Below, one piece after another: positions 51,674 through 60,447 of a DNA stretch of 64,000 nt. A model generated the notes under the pieces. That model saw only the letters and a list, made by a program, of their open reading frames with translations, searched no databases and was not told the DNA's origin. Both the position numbers and the translations under genes were made by a program. This stretch comes from JACOTK01 sp963743945 (lineage in GTDB: Bacteria; Actinomycetota; Acidimicrobiia; Acidimicrobiales; CADCSY01): assembly GCA_963743945.1 (NCBI GenBank), contig CAVURO010000001.1, positions 310,001 through 374,000 on the forward strand, given 5' to 3'. Each line of letters opens with the position of its first letter. Position 1 is the first letter of the stretch.

Positions 51674-54433
51674 ATGAGTGATCTCGATCGGCCGGATGAT
51701 CGGTTCGGGCCGGCGGGCACCCAGCTTCGCGACGACATCCGGCAGCTCGGTGCATTGCTCGGCAAGGTCATCGCCGAACAACATGGTCCGGACCTCCTGG
51801 AACTGGTCGAGGATGTCCGTCAACTGGCCGTCGGCGTTCGCCGCGACCACGGCAGGCAGGTCGTCCTCACCGGGAAGCTCCAGGACTGCTCGATACACGA
51901 CTCGCTGATCATCATTCGTGCATTCAGCTATTTCTGCCTCCTGGCCAACATTGCCGAGGACGTGCACCACGGTCGGACCTCACGTCGAACCGGGGAGCAT
52001 GCCGATCCCGGCGTGGGAACGCTGGCGGCTGCCGTCGAACGACTTCGCGAGGCGGACCCGACAGGATCGATCGTACGAGCGACGCTGGAGAAGATGGCCG
52101 TCGTCCCGGTGTTCACGGCCCACCCCACGGAAGTTCGACGACGAACCATTCTCGATTCACAGCGAAAGATCTCTCGATTGTTGACAAGACGAGATCAGGC
52201 CGGCCTGGCGCTGGACGAGACCATCGACTGGGAGGGCGAACTTCACCGGGAGGTGTTGACGCTGTGGCAAACCGCCATCCTTCGCCTGGCGAAGCTTCGA
52301 GTCCGCGACGAGATCAACGAGATGCTCGGCTACTACGACCTCACGTTGTTCGAACAGGTCCCTGCCTTGCACCGAACGCTGGAACGGCAGCTGCACAGTG
52401 CATGGCCCGGACAGTTCGAGGGCGGCGTTCGGCCGGTTCTGCGCATGGGTTCCTGGATCGGCGGTGATCGGGACGGCAATCCCTTCGTCACCGCGGAGCT
52501 CCTGCGTTTCGCCGTCGATCGACATGCCCACGTCGCACTGACGCACCACCTCCAGCAGCTGCGACTCCTCGCCCACGATCTGTCCATGTCCTCCCGCCTG
52601 GTCGAACCAACCGCTGAGCTCAACGCCCTCGCTGCGGCATCGCTCGACGACTCCCCCTTTCGCGTGGACGAGCCCTACCGTCGGGCGCTTCGCGGCATGC
52701 ACGCCCGACTGGCCGCAACGGCCCTTCGTCTCCTCGGCACCGTGCCGGGTCCACCGCCCCACGCCGTGCTCCCCCCCTATGAACAGCCCGGTGAATTGCT
52801 GGGCGACCTGGTCACCCTGGACCGCTCGCTTCGCCATCACGGTGCAGGGGCTCTCGCTGATGCCCGTCTCGCTCAACTGCGCATTTCCGTTGAGACCTTC
52901 GGATTCCACCTCTGTGGGCTCGACCTGCGCCAGAACGCCTCGGTCCATGAATCGGTCGTCCATGAGCTGTTGGGATCCGCAGGAGTCACCGACCACTACG
53001 ACCGTCTCGACGAACCCTCACGAGTCCGGTTGCTTGGCGAGGAGTTGGCAACCCCGCGCCCTCTCGGCGCGCCGCACCTGAGCTTTGGCCGGCAAACCAC
53101 CTCGGAGCTTGCCATCCTGCGATCGGCCGCCGAGGCGATCGACCGCATCGGGCCGTCGGCATTGCCCAACTACGTGATCTCGGCCTGCAGCTCGGTGAGC
53201 GACGTGTTGGAGGTTGCGGTGCTGATGCGGGAAGTCGGACTCGCCGGGCCGGATCACCTCGGCATGAGCATCGTCCCGCTCTTCGAGAGCATCACCGACC
53301 TTGCCAATGCCGGCGCGACCGTGACCGCATTGCTGGGTGAACCCTGCTATCACCGCTGGATCATGCAGCGAGGTGGCGTGCAGGAGGTCATGCTGGGCTA
53401 CTCGGACAGCAACAAGGACGGCGGCTACCTTGCCGCCAATTGGGGCATCTACCGAGCTGAGCTTGATCTTGTTGCCGCCACTCGGGCGGCAGGAGTGGGC
53501 CTGGCGCTGTTTCACGGCCGAGGGGGAACGGTCGGGCGCGGCGGGGGGCCGAGCCATGAGGCGGTGCTGGCCCAACCACCCGGCAGCGTTCAGGGAGCGA
53601 TTCGCATCACCGAACAAGGCGAGGTCATCGCCGCGAAGTATGCCGATCCGAACATGGCGACCGAGAACCTCGAGGCCATGGTTGCGGCGACACTTCAGGC
53701 GAGTTCGCTCGATGTCGAGGCCCTGGGTGGTGATGCGAATCGCTATCACGGGGTCATGGATCAACTGGCGGCGCTCTCCTACGATGCGTACCGATCGTTG
53801 GTCTATGGGGACGATCGATTTGTCGAGTGGTTTCGCTGCGCCACCCCGTTGCGGGAGATCGCCGATCTCAACATCGGAAGCCGGCCGGCATCGCGGAAGC
53901 CCTCCGATCGCATCGAGGATCTCCGGGCAATCCCCTGGGTGTTCAGCTGGAGCCAGTGCCGCATCATGTTGCCGGGTTGGTACGGCAGCGGCACCGCCCT
54001 CCAAAGCTGGCACGCCGACGATCCTGCAAGGCTGGAGACGCTTCGGGAGATGTATCGGCGCTGGGGATTCTTCCGTTCGGTGATCTCCAACATGTCCATG
54101 GTGCTGGCGAAGTCCGATCTCGACATCGCATCGCGCTACTGCGAGTTGGTTCCCGATCCCGACCTGCGAACGTCGGTCTTCGAGCGCATCGCCGACGAGC
54201 ACGAACGAACCATCCGAAACATCTTGACCATCACCGGCAGCCCGTCGCTCCTCAGCGACAATCCAAGGCTGGCCGGGAGTATCCGCCACCGGTTTCCCTA
54301 CCTCGACCCTTTGCATCACCTGCAGGTCGCCATGCTCAGGCGTCGACGCGCCGGCGACGACGACGTCCTCGTGGAACGCAGTATCCACCTCACCATCAAC
54401 GGCATCGCCACCGCGCTGCGAAACTCGGGATGA
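51674..54433 (+). CDS. ppc: phosphoenolpyruvate carboxylase
   Basis: About 919 aa, full length. It carboxylates PEP to oxaloacetate, an anaplerotic step supplying carbon for amino acids. Catalytic motifs: VFTAHPTEVRRR, GSWIGGDRDGNPFVT, LGYSDSNKDGGYLAANW, FHGRGGTVGRGGGPSHEA, and the C-terminal RNSG (usually RNTG). ATG 51674 is preferred to the TTG four codons upstream. Its location beside glutamine synthetase fits coordination of carbon and nitrogen. Confidence 0.96.
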   Translation: MSDLDRPDDRFGPAGTQLRDDIRQLGALLGKVIAEQHGPDLLELVEDVRQLAVGVRRDHGRQVVLTGKLQDCSIHDSLIIIRAFSYFCLLANIAEDVHHGRTSRRTGEHADPGVGTLAAAVERLREADPTGSIVRATLEKMAVVPVFTAHPTEVRRRTILDSQRKISRLLTRRDQAGLALDETIDWEGELHREVLTLWQTAILRLAKLRVRDEINEMLGYYDLTLFEQVPALHRTLERQLHSAWPGQFEGGVRPVLRMGSWIGGDRDGNPFVTAELLRFAVDRHAHVALTHHLQQLRLLAHDLSMSSRLVEPTAELNALAAASLDDSPFRVDEPYRRALRGMHARLAATALRLLGTVPGPPPHAVLPPYEQPGELLGDLVTLDRSLRHHGAGALADARLAQLRISVETFGFHLCGLDLRQNASVHESVVHELLGSAGVTDHYDRLDEPSRVRLLGEELATPRPLGAPHLSFGRQTTSELAILRSAAEAIDRIGPSALPNYVISACSSVSDVLEVAVLMREVGLAGPDHLGMSIVPLFESITDLANAGATVTALLGEPCYHRWIMQRGGVQEVMLGYSDSNKDGGYLAANWGIYRAELDLVAATRAAGVGLALFHGRGGTVGRGGGPSHEAVLAQPPGSVQGAIRITEQGEVIAAKYADPNMATENLEAMVAATLQASSLDVEALGGDANRYHGVMDQLAALSYDAYRSLVYGDDRFVEWFRCATPLREIADLNIGSRPASRKPSDRIEDLRAIPWVFSWSQCRIMLPGWYGSGTALQSWHADDPARLETLREMYRRWGFFRSVISNMSMVLAKSDLDIASRYCELVPDPDLRTSVFERIADEHERTIRNILTITGSPSLLSDNPRLAGSIRHRFPYLDPLHHLQVAMLRRRRAGDDDVLVERSIHLTINGIATALRNSG

Positions 54434-54505
54434 CACGGAACCAGGCCTGAACAGGTCTCACGTGCGCAGATCTCGCGTGCGCAGGTGCGGCCTGCGCGCT
54501 CCGGA

Positions 54506-55669
54506 TCAGCCGACGTGCTCGGACTCCCGCACCGTGACGCTCCGGCCCTGTCGACCGGCATCGAAGGCGGCGATCACGGGCGATGGGTGCCGACCGTGGA
54601 TGATCCCGACCAGTGACTGGAGCTCATCGGCCACATCTGCAAGACCGGCAGCGGCGTCCTCGATCGCCGTCGCTCCGTCGCTGGTGGTGCGAGCGGTATC
54701 GGCCACCGAGCCGATGTTGTCCGCGATCTCGGCCGAGCCCCGGGCGGCGTCCGACACGTTGCGGGCGATCTCGTTCGTGGTCGCCGTCTGTTCCTCGACC
54801 GCCGCCGCAATGGTGTTCTGGATGCCGGAGATCTGGGCGATGATCGCACCGATCCGACGGATGGCCTCGACGGCGCCGCCGGTGTCGGACTGGATGGCCG
54901 CGATCTTGCCGCTGATGTCGTCGGTTGCCTTGGCCGTCTCCTTGGCGAGTTCCTTGACCTCGTTGGCCACCACGGCGAAGCCCTTGCCCGCCTCGCCCGC
55001 TCGCGCGGCCTCGATGGTCGCGTTGAGCGCCAGGAGGTTGGTCTGTTCCGCGATCGAGGTGATCACCGCGATGACCTCGCCGATCTCGGCGGAGCTGACG
55101 CCGAGCTTGGAGACCGTCGCGTTCGTGACCTCTGCGACCTCCACGGCCTGTTCGGCGACCCTCGATGCCTCACCGGCGTTCTGGGCGATCTCGCGCACCG
55201 ACGCCGTCATCTCCTCGACCGCGGAGGCAACCGTCTGCACGCTGTCGCTCACCCTGCCTGCGGCACCGGAGACGACATCGGCCTGCATGGCGGTCTCCAT
55301 CGCATTGGCGCTCAGCTGAGCCGAGACCACGCCCAGGTCGGCGGACGAGGTCGAGACCGATGCGGCCCCACGACCGACCGAGCGCGACACCGAGCGCGAC
55401 ACCCGCCAGGCGATGGAAGCTGCAAGGAGCGTGGCGAGTCCGCTGAGGAGAAGTGCGAGATTGCGAGAGCGCTCGTAGGCGTCGGCGCTCTTCTTCGACG
55501 CCTTCGCCTGAGCGGACTCGACGATCTTCACCATCTTGTCGAGCAGCGCCTGACCCTTGTCCGAGATCGGGAGCACCCTTGGCGACCAACACCTGCGTGG
55601 CTGCCGAACCGCCGAGTGTGGCCCGGCTGTTGGTCGCCTCGTCCAGGACACCCTGGAGCTCCGAGGCAT
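54506..55669 (-). CDS. methyl-accepting chemotaxis protein, signalling half (frameshifted)
   Basis: The frame is open from 55669 but homologous sequence begins at about 55577 (LPISDKGQALLDKMVKIVESAQAKASKKSADAYER). It includes the second membrane segment (NLALLLSGLATLLAASIAWRV), only a short linker where a HAMP domain is expected, and the signalling coiled coil with tip EQTNLLALNATIEAARAGEAGKGFAVVANEVKELAKET. The N-terminal half is in another frame (next entry); one extra C in CCC at 55576-55578 (plus strand) would explain it. No CheW-binding pentapeptide tail is seen. No other chemotaxis gene is in the window. Confidence 0.85.
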   Translation of the reverse strand: MPRSSRVSWTRRPTAGPHSAVRQPRRCWSPRVLPISDKGQALLDKMVKIVESAQAKASKKSADAYERSRNLALLLSGLATLLAASIAWRVSRSVSRSVGRGAASVSTSSADLGVVSAQLSANAMETAMQADVVSGAAGRVSDSVQTVASAVEEMTASVREIAQNAGEASRVAEQAVEVAEVTNATVSKLGVSSAEIGEVIAVITSIAEQTNLLALNATIEAARAGEAGKGFAVVANEVKELAKETAKATDDISGKIAAIQSDTGGAVEAIRRIGAIIAQISGIQNTIAAAVEEQTATTNEIARNVSDAARGSAEIADNIGSVADTARTTSDGATAIEDAAAGLADVADELQSLVGIIHGRHPSPVIAAFDAGRQGRSVTVRESEHVG

Positions 55670-56042
55670 TGGCCGACAGCTCGTCGAGCAACTTCAACTC
55701 AGCCGGATCGCCCGAGGCGGACGACCTGAGCTTGGCAACACCGTCCACCATGCGCTTGACGGCGCTCTCCGTTTCTGTCTGCCCTCTTTGGGCCAACGTG
55801 CTGTCGACGCCGGCCTCCGGGTTCGCCGTGATGACGCTGATCAGTGCCGCTCGGCCGAGCAGGATCAGTGCCTCGTGCGCATCGAGCGCAACCTTGATGC
55901 GGTCCGAGGTTTCCAGGACCATCTCGGTCTCGCCGTCCATGTGACCCATGCGGTTCAACAGGAAAGCGCCGACGCTCATCGACATGAGCAGGACCGCCAG
56001 GAAGCCGGCGGCCAGCTTGCGACTCATCGTCCATCTGCTCAT
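55170..56042 (-). CDS. methyl-accepting chemotaxis protein, N-terminal sensor half (frameshifted)
   Basis: ATG 56042 has a strong GGAGAGA ribosome site. The first membrane helix (SRKLAAGFLAVLLMSMSVGAFLLNRM) is followed by a four-helix-bundle sensor region (ALDAHEALILLGRAALIS, VKRMVDGVAKLRSS, LLDELSANASELQGVLDEATNSRATLGGSAATQVLVAK). After AK at about 55580 the frame leaves the family and the rest is out-of-frame reading. Read together with the previous entry, the intact protein would be about 510 aa. Either the gene is inactivated or the base is a sequencing error. Confidence 0.8.
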   Translation of the reverse strand: MSRWTMSRKLAAGFLAVLLMSMSVGAFLLNRMGHMDGETEMVLETSDRIKVALDAHEALILLGRAALISVITANPEAGVDSTLAQRGQTETESAVKRMVDGVAKLRSSASGDPAELKLLDELSANASELQGVLDEATNSRATLGGSAATQVLVAKGAPDLGQGSGAARQDGEDRRVRSGEGVEEERRRLRALSQSRTSPQRTRHAPCSFHRLAGVALGVALGRSWGRIGLDLVRRPGRGLGSAERQCDGDRHAGRCRLRCRRQGERQRADGCLRGRGDDGVGARDRPERR

Positions 56043-56165
56043 GGGTCTCTCCTTGTCGGGGACACGTACGTGCCGGCCATCGGGAGAGCCATCGACCGAC
56101 GCCGGCAAGGTGATGAGGATTATCGGACAAATCCCCCAAGCCGAACGCGGTTAGGACAGACTACC

Positions 56166-56214
56166 GTCAGTTATCGGAAATGAAATGCATGATCCTTGGT
56201 CATAAAGACGAAAT
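56166..56214. promoter_or_regulatory. GlnR-like half-sites upstream of urtA
   Basis: GTCAG-N6-GAAAT (56166-56181) and GTCAT-N6-GAAAT (56199-56214) are 33 bp apart, so all four half-sites fall on an 11-bp ladder. They lie 51-99 bp before the urtA ATG and match gTnAc-n6-GaAAc in most positions. Confidence 0.4.
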
Positions 56215-56264
56215 GCCGATTGCCTAGGTTCCTTTCCATCTACTCCCAGGGAAAGGAACACCGG

Positions 56265-57515
56265 ATGAAACTACGATCACGCCGATCACGGGGTGCCGTC
56301 GCACTAGTGCTCGGGTTGGCCTTGTTCGCCGCCGCTTGTGGTGACGACGACGAGGCCGCCACGGACGACACCAAGGTCGAGGCCAAGAGCGAAGCCGGTG
56401 GCGACACCATCAAGGTGGGTGTGTTGCACTCGCTCAGCGGCACGATGGCGATCAGCGAGAAGTCGGTTCGTGACTCGGAGTTGCTCGCCATCAAGGAGAT
56501 CAATGCGGCCGGAGGGGTGCTCGGCAAGCAACTGGAGCCGGTCATCGAAGACGGCGCCTCCGACTGGCCCACCTTCGCGGAGAAGGCACAGAAGCTGATC
56601 TCCGAGGACAAGGTGGCCACCGTCTTCGGCGGGTGGACCTCGGCAAGCCGCAAGGCCATGCTTCCGGTGTTCGAGAAGAACGATGCCCTGCTGTGGTACC
56701 CCGTTCAGTACGAGGGTCTCGAATCCTCGCCGAACATCTTCTACACCGGCGCGACCACCAACCAGCAGATCGTTCCCGCACTTGACTACCTCAAGGAGCA
56801 GGGGAAGAAGAAGCTCTTCCTTCTGGGCAGCGACTACGTCTTCCCCCGCACGGCCAACAAGGTCATCAAGGCCTACGCCGCGGCGAACGGCATGGAAGTG
56901 GTCGGCGAGGAGTACACCCCGCTCGGACACACCGAGTACGGAACCGTCGTGACCAAGCTCAAGTCGGCCGAGCCCGATGTGGTCTTCAACACCCTCAACG
57001 GCGATTCGAACGTGGCCTTCTTCAAGCAGCTGAAGGCTGCCGGTCTCGACGCGACGTCGATGCCGACGGTATCGGTGTCCATCGCCGAGGACGAGACCCG
57101 GGGCATCGGACCCGAGAACCTGGCCGGTCACCTCGTTGCCTGGAACTACTACCAGCTCACCGCCGGCGCCGACAACGAGAAGTTCGTCGAGGCGTTCAAG
57201 GAGGAGTACGGCGCCGACCGAGTCACCGACGACCCGATCGAGGCCGGTTACGTGGCTGTCCACCTGTGGGCCATGGCGGCCGAGAAGGCCGGATCGACCG
57301 ACGTCGCCAAGGTCAAGGCAGCAGCGAAGGGCCTGACCTTCGCTGCCCCCGAAGGCCTCGTCACGGTGAACGGTGAGAACCAGCACATCTCCAAGACGGC
57401 ACGCATCGGTGAGATCCTCCCCGATGGGCTGATCAAGGAGGTCTGGGCGTCATCGGGTCCGATCGAGCCCGACCCCTACCTCAAGTCCTACGACTGGGCG
57501 AAGGGCCTCTCCTAA
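56265..57515 (+). CDS. urtA: urea ABC transporter substrate-binding lipoprotein
   Basis: 416 aa. Signal peptide with lipobox FAAAC (Cys at about residue 25), then a branched-chain-amino-acid-like binding fold of the UrtA type: KVGVLHSLSGTMAISEKSVRDSELLAIKEINAAGG, LWYPVQYEGLESSPNIFYTGATTNQQIVPALDYL, FLLGSDYVFPRTANK, TPLGHTEYGTVV and NGENQHISK. It captures urea for UrtBCDE. ATG 56265 follows AAAGGA. First gene of the urt-ure operon. Confidence 0.95.
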   Translation: MKLRSRRSRGAVALVLGLALFAAACGDDDEAATDDTKVEAKSEAGGDTIKVGVLHSLSGTMAISEKSVRDSELLAIKEINAAGGVLGKQLEPVIEDGASDWPTFAEKAQKLISEDKVATVFGGWTSASRKAMLPVFEKNDALLWYPVQYEGLESSPNIFYTGATTNQQIVPALDYLKEQGKKKLFLLGSDYVFPRTANKVIKAYAAANGMEVVGEEYTPLGHTEYGTVVTKLKSAEPDVVFNTLNGDSNVAFFKQLKAAGLDATSMPTVSVSIAEDETRGIGPENLAGHLVAWNYYQLTAGADNEKFVEAFKEEYGADRVTDDPIEAGYVAVHLWAMAAEKAGSTDVAKVKAAAKGLTFAAPEGLVTVNGENQHISKTARIGEILPDGLIKEVWASSGPIEPDPYLKSYDWAKGLS

Positions 57516-57518
57516 CCC

Positions 57519-58412
57519 ATGGACGTCTTCTGGCTCCAACTCTTCGCAGGCTTGAGCATTGCCTCGATCCTGCTTGTCATCGCCCTCGGGTTGACCTTTA
57601 CCTTCGGGCAGATGGGCGTCATCAACATGGCGCACGGAGAGTTGATCATGGCCGGCGCCTACACCTCGTATGTTCTGCAGAAAGAGGTGTTCGGCGCCGG
57701 CCGAGCCGGGACGTCCTTCCTGATCGCCATTCCGGTCGCCTTCCTGACGGCCGGAGCGATCGGGGTGATCCTCGAGCGTTTGATCATCCGTCATCTCTAC
57801 GGTCGCCCACTGGACACCCTGCTCGTCACCTGGGGCATCAGCCTCATGCTGCAACAGGGTGCTCGTGACCTCTTCGGTGCTCCGAACGTGCAGCTCGCCG
57901 CACCGGAATGGCTCCAGAGTTCGCTGACCGTGGGTGATCTGAGCTTTGCCTGGTCCCGCATCTTCATCATGGGCCTCGTGATCGCCACCGTGCCGGCGGT
58001 CGGATTCTTTCTCACCCGCCTGCCCCAGGGTCGACGCATGCGAGCGGTCATGCAGAACCGTCAGCTCGCCGCCTGCAGCGGCATCTCAACGGCCCGAGTG
58101 GACATGTTGACCTTCTTCATCGGCGCGGGCCTGGCGGGCATCGCCGGGGTGGCGATCGGGCTCATCGGCCCCATCGGCCCCAACCTGGGCACCTACTACA
58201 TCGTCGATGCCTTCCTGGTCGTCATCGTGGGTGGGCTCGGCCAGATGCGAGGTGCAGTCGTCGCAGCCCTGGTCATCGGAGTCATGAACGCCTTCGTCGA
58301 GTACGGCACCACCACCAGCGTCGCCAAGGTCATCGTGTTCGCGGCCATCATCGTGTTCCTCCAGTTCCGCCCCCAGGGCCTCGTCGTCCTTCGCAGCAGG
58401 GCCCTGACCTGA
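57519..58412 (+). CDS. urtB: urea ABC transporter permease
   Basis: 297-aa membrane protein of the LivH type with about eight helices. It starts FWLQLFAGLSIASILLVIALGLTFTFGQMGVINMAHGELIMAGAY, the characteristic start of UrtB; RMRAVMQNRQLAACSGIS is the ABC-coupling loop. It begins three bases after urtA ends and its TGA overlaps the urtC ATG. Confidence 0.94.
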   Translation: MDVFWLQLFAGLSIASILLVIALGLTFTFGQMGVINMAHGELIMAGAYTSYVLQKEVFGAGRAGTSFLIAIPVAFLTAGAIGVILERLIIRHLYGRPLDTLLVTWGISLMLQQGARDLFGAPNVQLAAPEWLQSSLTVGDLSFAWSRIFIMGLVIATVPAVGFFLTRLPQGRRMRAVMQNRQLAACSGISTARVDMLTFFIGAGLAGIAGVAIGLIGPIGPNLGTYYIVDAFLVVIVGGLGQMRGAVVAALVIGVMNAFVEYGTTTSVAKVIVFAAIIVFLQFRPQGLVVLRSRALT

Positions 58413-59677
58413 TGACCGCACCCCTCGACACGTCAACGCCGGACACGTCAGCGCCGAACACGTCAGCGCCGGACACGTCGGCACCGGATTCGACAGCGCC
58501 GGACGCGGCAGCGCCCGACGGGACAGCGCCGAACATGTCCGAGCGGCTCCGGGTCGGCATCCTCGGTCGGGCATCCCGGCCCATGTTCCAACGCACCGGT
58601 TTCCTCGTCGTGATGGCCCTGGTCATCTTCGTCGGGCCGGCGCTGATGTCCGATTTCCGACTCTCCCTGATGGCCAAGTACCTCACCTTTGCCATCGTTG
58701 CGCTTGGACTGGATCTCGCCTGGGGCTACGGCGGCATGCTGGCCTTGGGCCACGGACTGTTCTTCGGACTCGGCGGTTACTGCATGGGCATGTACCTCAA
58801 GCTCCAGGAGGCGGGGAACGGCGTGCCCGATTTCATGTCGTGGAGCGGCGTCGACGAGCTCCCGATGCTCTGGAAGCCTTTCCGTCACGCATGGATCGCG
58901 CTCCCTCTCGCCGTGCTGGTGCCCGCCCTGGTCGCCACCCTGCTCGGGTTTCTGGTCTTCCGTCGACGCATTCGAGGCGCCTACTTCGCCATCCTGTCCC
59001 AGGCCCTGGCCGCGAGCTTCGTGATTCTCCTCGTCGGTCAACAGGGGCTGACGGGCGGTACCAACGGCCTCACCAACATCCGTGAGCTCTTCGGTCGTGA
59101 CCTGACCGATCCCGGCACCCAGCAACTGCTCTACATGATCACCGCCGGCGTGGTGGGCGCCATGTTCCTGCTCAACCGCCAACTCGTGCACAGCAGGTAC
59201 GGGCGTCTGCTCATCGCCGCACGCGACGGCGAGGACCGCGTGCGATTCCTCGGCTACGACCCGGCCCTGGTCAAGGTCATCGCCTATGCGATCTCCGCCG
59301 GCATGGCAGGCCTGGCCGGTGCGTTGTTCGTGCCGATCGTCGGCATCATCTCACCGGCCATGCTGGGCATCGTCCCCTCGATCGAGATGATCATCTGGGT
59401 CGCCATCGGCGGACGGGGCACGCTGGTGGGAGCCATCGTCGGCGCCGTGGCGGTCAACTACGCCAAGACAAGCTTCTCCGAGAGCTATCCCTCGCAGTGG
59501 GTCTACTTCCAAGGGGCGCTGTTCATCATCGTGGTGATGGTCATTCCCAAGGGAATGACCGGTCTGGTGTCCCAGATCCGCGACTCCAAGGTGGGCACGC
59601 GCCTGCAGGTGGCGTTCGGCAGACAAATTGCCGGCCCGGCGACACCGTCGCCGGCCCCCGAAGGAGTTGTCACGTGA
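58412..59677 (+). CDS. urtC: urea ABC transporter permease with pentapeptide-repeat N-terminus
   Basis: 421 aa, LivM-type permease. Residues 6-40 are seven five-residue repeats ([D/N]TSAP and variants), encoded by seven 15-bp units, unusual for this family. Typical UrtC sequence starts at about residue 55 (FLVVMALVIFVGPALMSDFRLSLMAKYLTFAIVALGLDLAWGYGGMLALGHGLFFGLGGY). A second ATG at 58535 begins MSERLRVG after the repeats and could be the true start. The TGATG overlap with urtB supports 58412. Confidence 0.92.
   Translation: MTAPLDTSTPDTSAPNTSAPDTSAPDSTAPDAAAPDGTAPNMSERLRVGILGRASRPMFQRTGFLVVMALVIFVGPALMSDFRLSLMAKYLTFAIVALGLDLAWGYGGMLALGHGLFFGLGGYCMGMYLKLQEAGNGVPDFMSWSGVDELPMLWKPFRHAWIALPLAVLVPALVATLLGFLVFRRRIRGAYFAILSQALAASFVILLVGQQGLTGGTNGLTNIRELFGRDLTDPGTQQLLYMITAGVVGAMFLLNRQLVHSRYGRLLIAARDGEDRVRFLGYDPALVKVIAYAISAGMAGLAGALFVPIVGIISPAMLGIVPSIEMIIWVAIGGRGTLVGAIVGAVAVNYAKTSFSESYPSQWVYFQGALFIIVVMVIPKGMTGLVSQIRDSKVGTRLQVAFGRQIAGPATPSPAPEGVVT
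58430..58534 (+). repeat. seven 15-bp tandem units in urtC
   Basis: In-frame units, consensus about ACGTCAGCGCCGGAC, with variation increasing toward the 3' end. They encode a Thr/Ser/Ala/Pro/Asp-rich leader before the first membrane helix. Confidence 0.9.
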
Positions 59678-60447
59678 GCACCGCACTGCTCGAGATCACG
59701 AACCTGATGGTCAACTTCGACGGCTTCCATGCGATCGACGGCCTCGATCTCACGGTGGACGAGGGCGAGCTGCGATTCCTCATCGGCCCCAACGGCGCCG
59801 GCAAGACGACCCTGCTCGACGTCATCACCGGCTTGACCTCCCCGACAACCGGCTCGGTCCGCTTCCAGGGCAACGAGCTCGTGGGTCGGCGGGAACACCA
59901 GATCGTCCGGATGGGAGTGGGTCGGACCTTTCAGACGCCGACGGTCTTCGAGGCGCTGACCGTTCTGGAGAACGTCGACCTTGCCGCCCGCTTTCGGCGC
60001 TCGCTGCCATCACTGCTGCGCCGACGGAAGGGCGTGGATGACGTCGTCGCCGAGGCGATGACCACGGTGGGCCTGGACGCTGCCGCCGAGGCGCCGGCGG
60101 GCATCCTGTCGCACGGTCAAAGGCAATGGCTCGAGATCGCCATGCTGCTCGTGCAACAGCCCAGGCTGCTCCTGCTCGACGAACCCGTGGCAGGCATGAC
60201 CAAAGAGGAGCGCACGCGCACCGGGGAGCTGTTGATCGAGGTCGCCGAACAAAGGACGGTGGTGGTGGTCGAGCACGACATGGAGTTCCTGCGGCGCTTC
60301 GCCCGAAAGGTGACCGTCCTCCACGAGGGCAAGTTGCTCAGCGAGGGCACCGTGAGCGAGGTCCAGGCCGACCCCACCGTTCAGGAGGTCTATCTGGGAC
60401 GCAGCCGCGACGAGGTCGACACCGATGCCTCCGTGGCGGTCAACTGA
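59674..60447 (+). CDS. urtD: urea ABC transporter ATP-binding protein
   Basis: 257-aa ABC ATPase. Walker A GPNGAGKTT, signature LSHGQRQWLEIAM (LSHGQ is typical of UrtD), Walker B LLLLDEPVAGM, and VVVEHDMEFLRRFA. GTG 59674 overlaps the urtC TGA and has AAGGAG upstream. Acts with UrtE to power urea import. Confidence 0.95.
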   Translation: MSTALLEITNLMVNFDGFHAIDGLDLTVDEGELRFLIGPNGAGKTTLLDVITGLTSPTTGSVRFQGNELVGRREHQIVRMGVGRTFQTPTVFEALTVLENVDLAARFRRSLPSLLRRRKGVDDVVAEAMTTVGLDAAAEAPAGILSHGQRQWLEIAMLLVQQPRLLLLDEPVAGMTKEERTRTGELLIEVAEQRTVVVVEHDMEFLRRFARKVTVLHEGKLLSEGTVSEVQADPTVQEVYLGRSRDEVDTDASVAVN

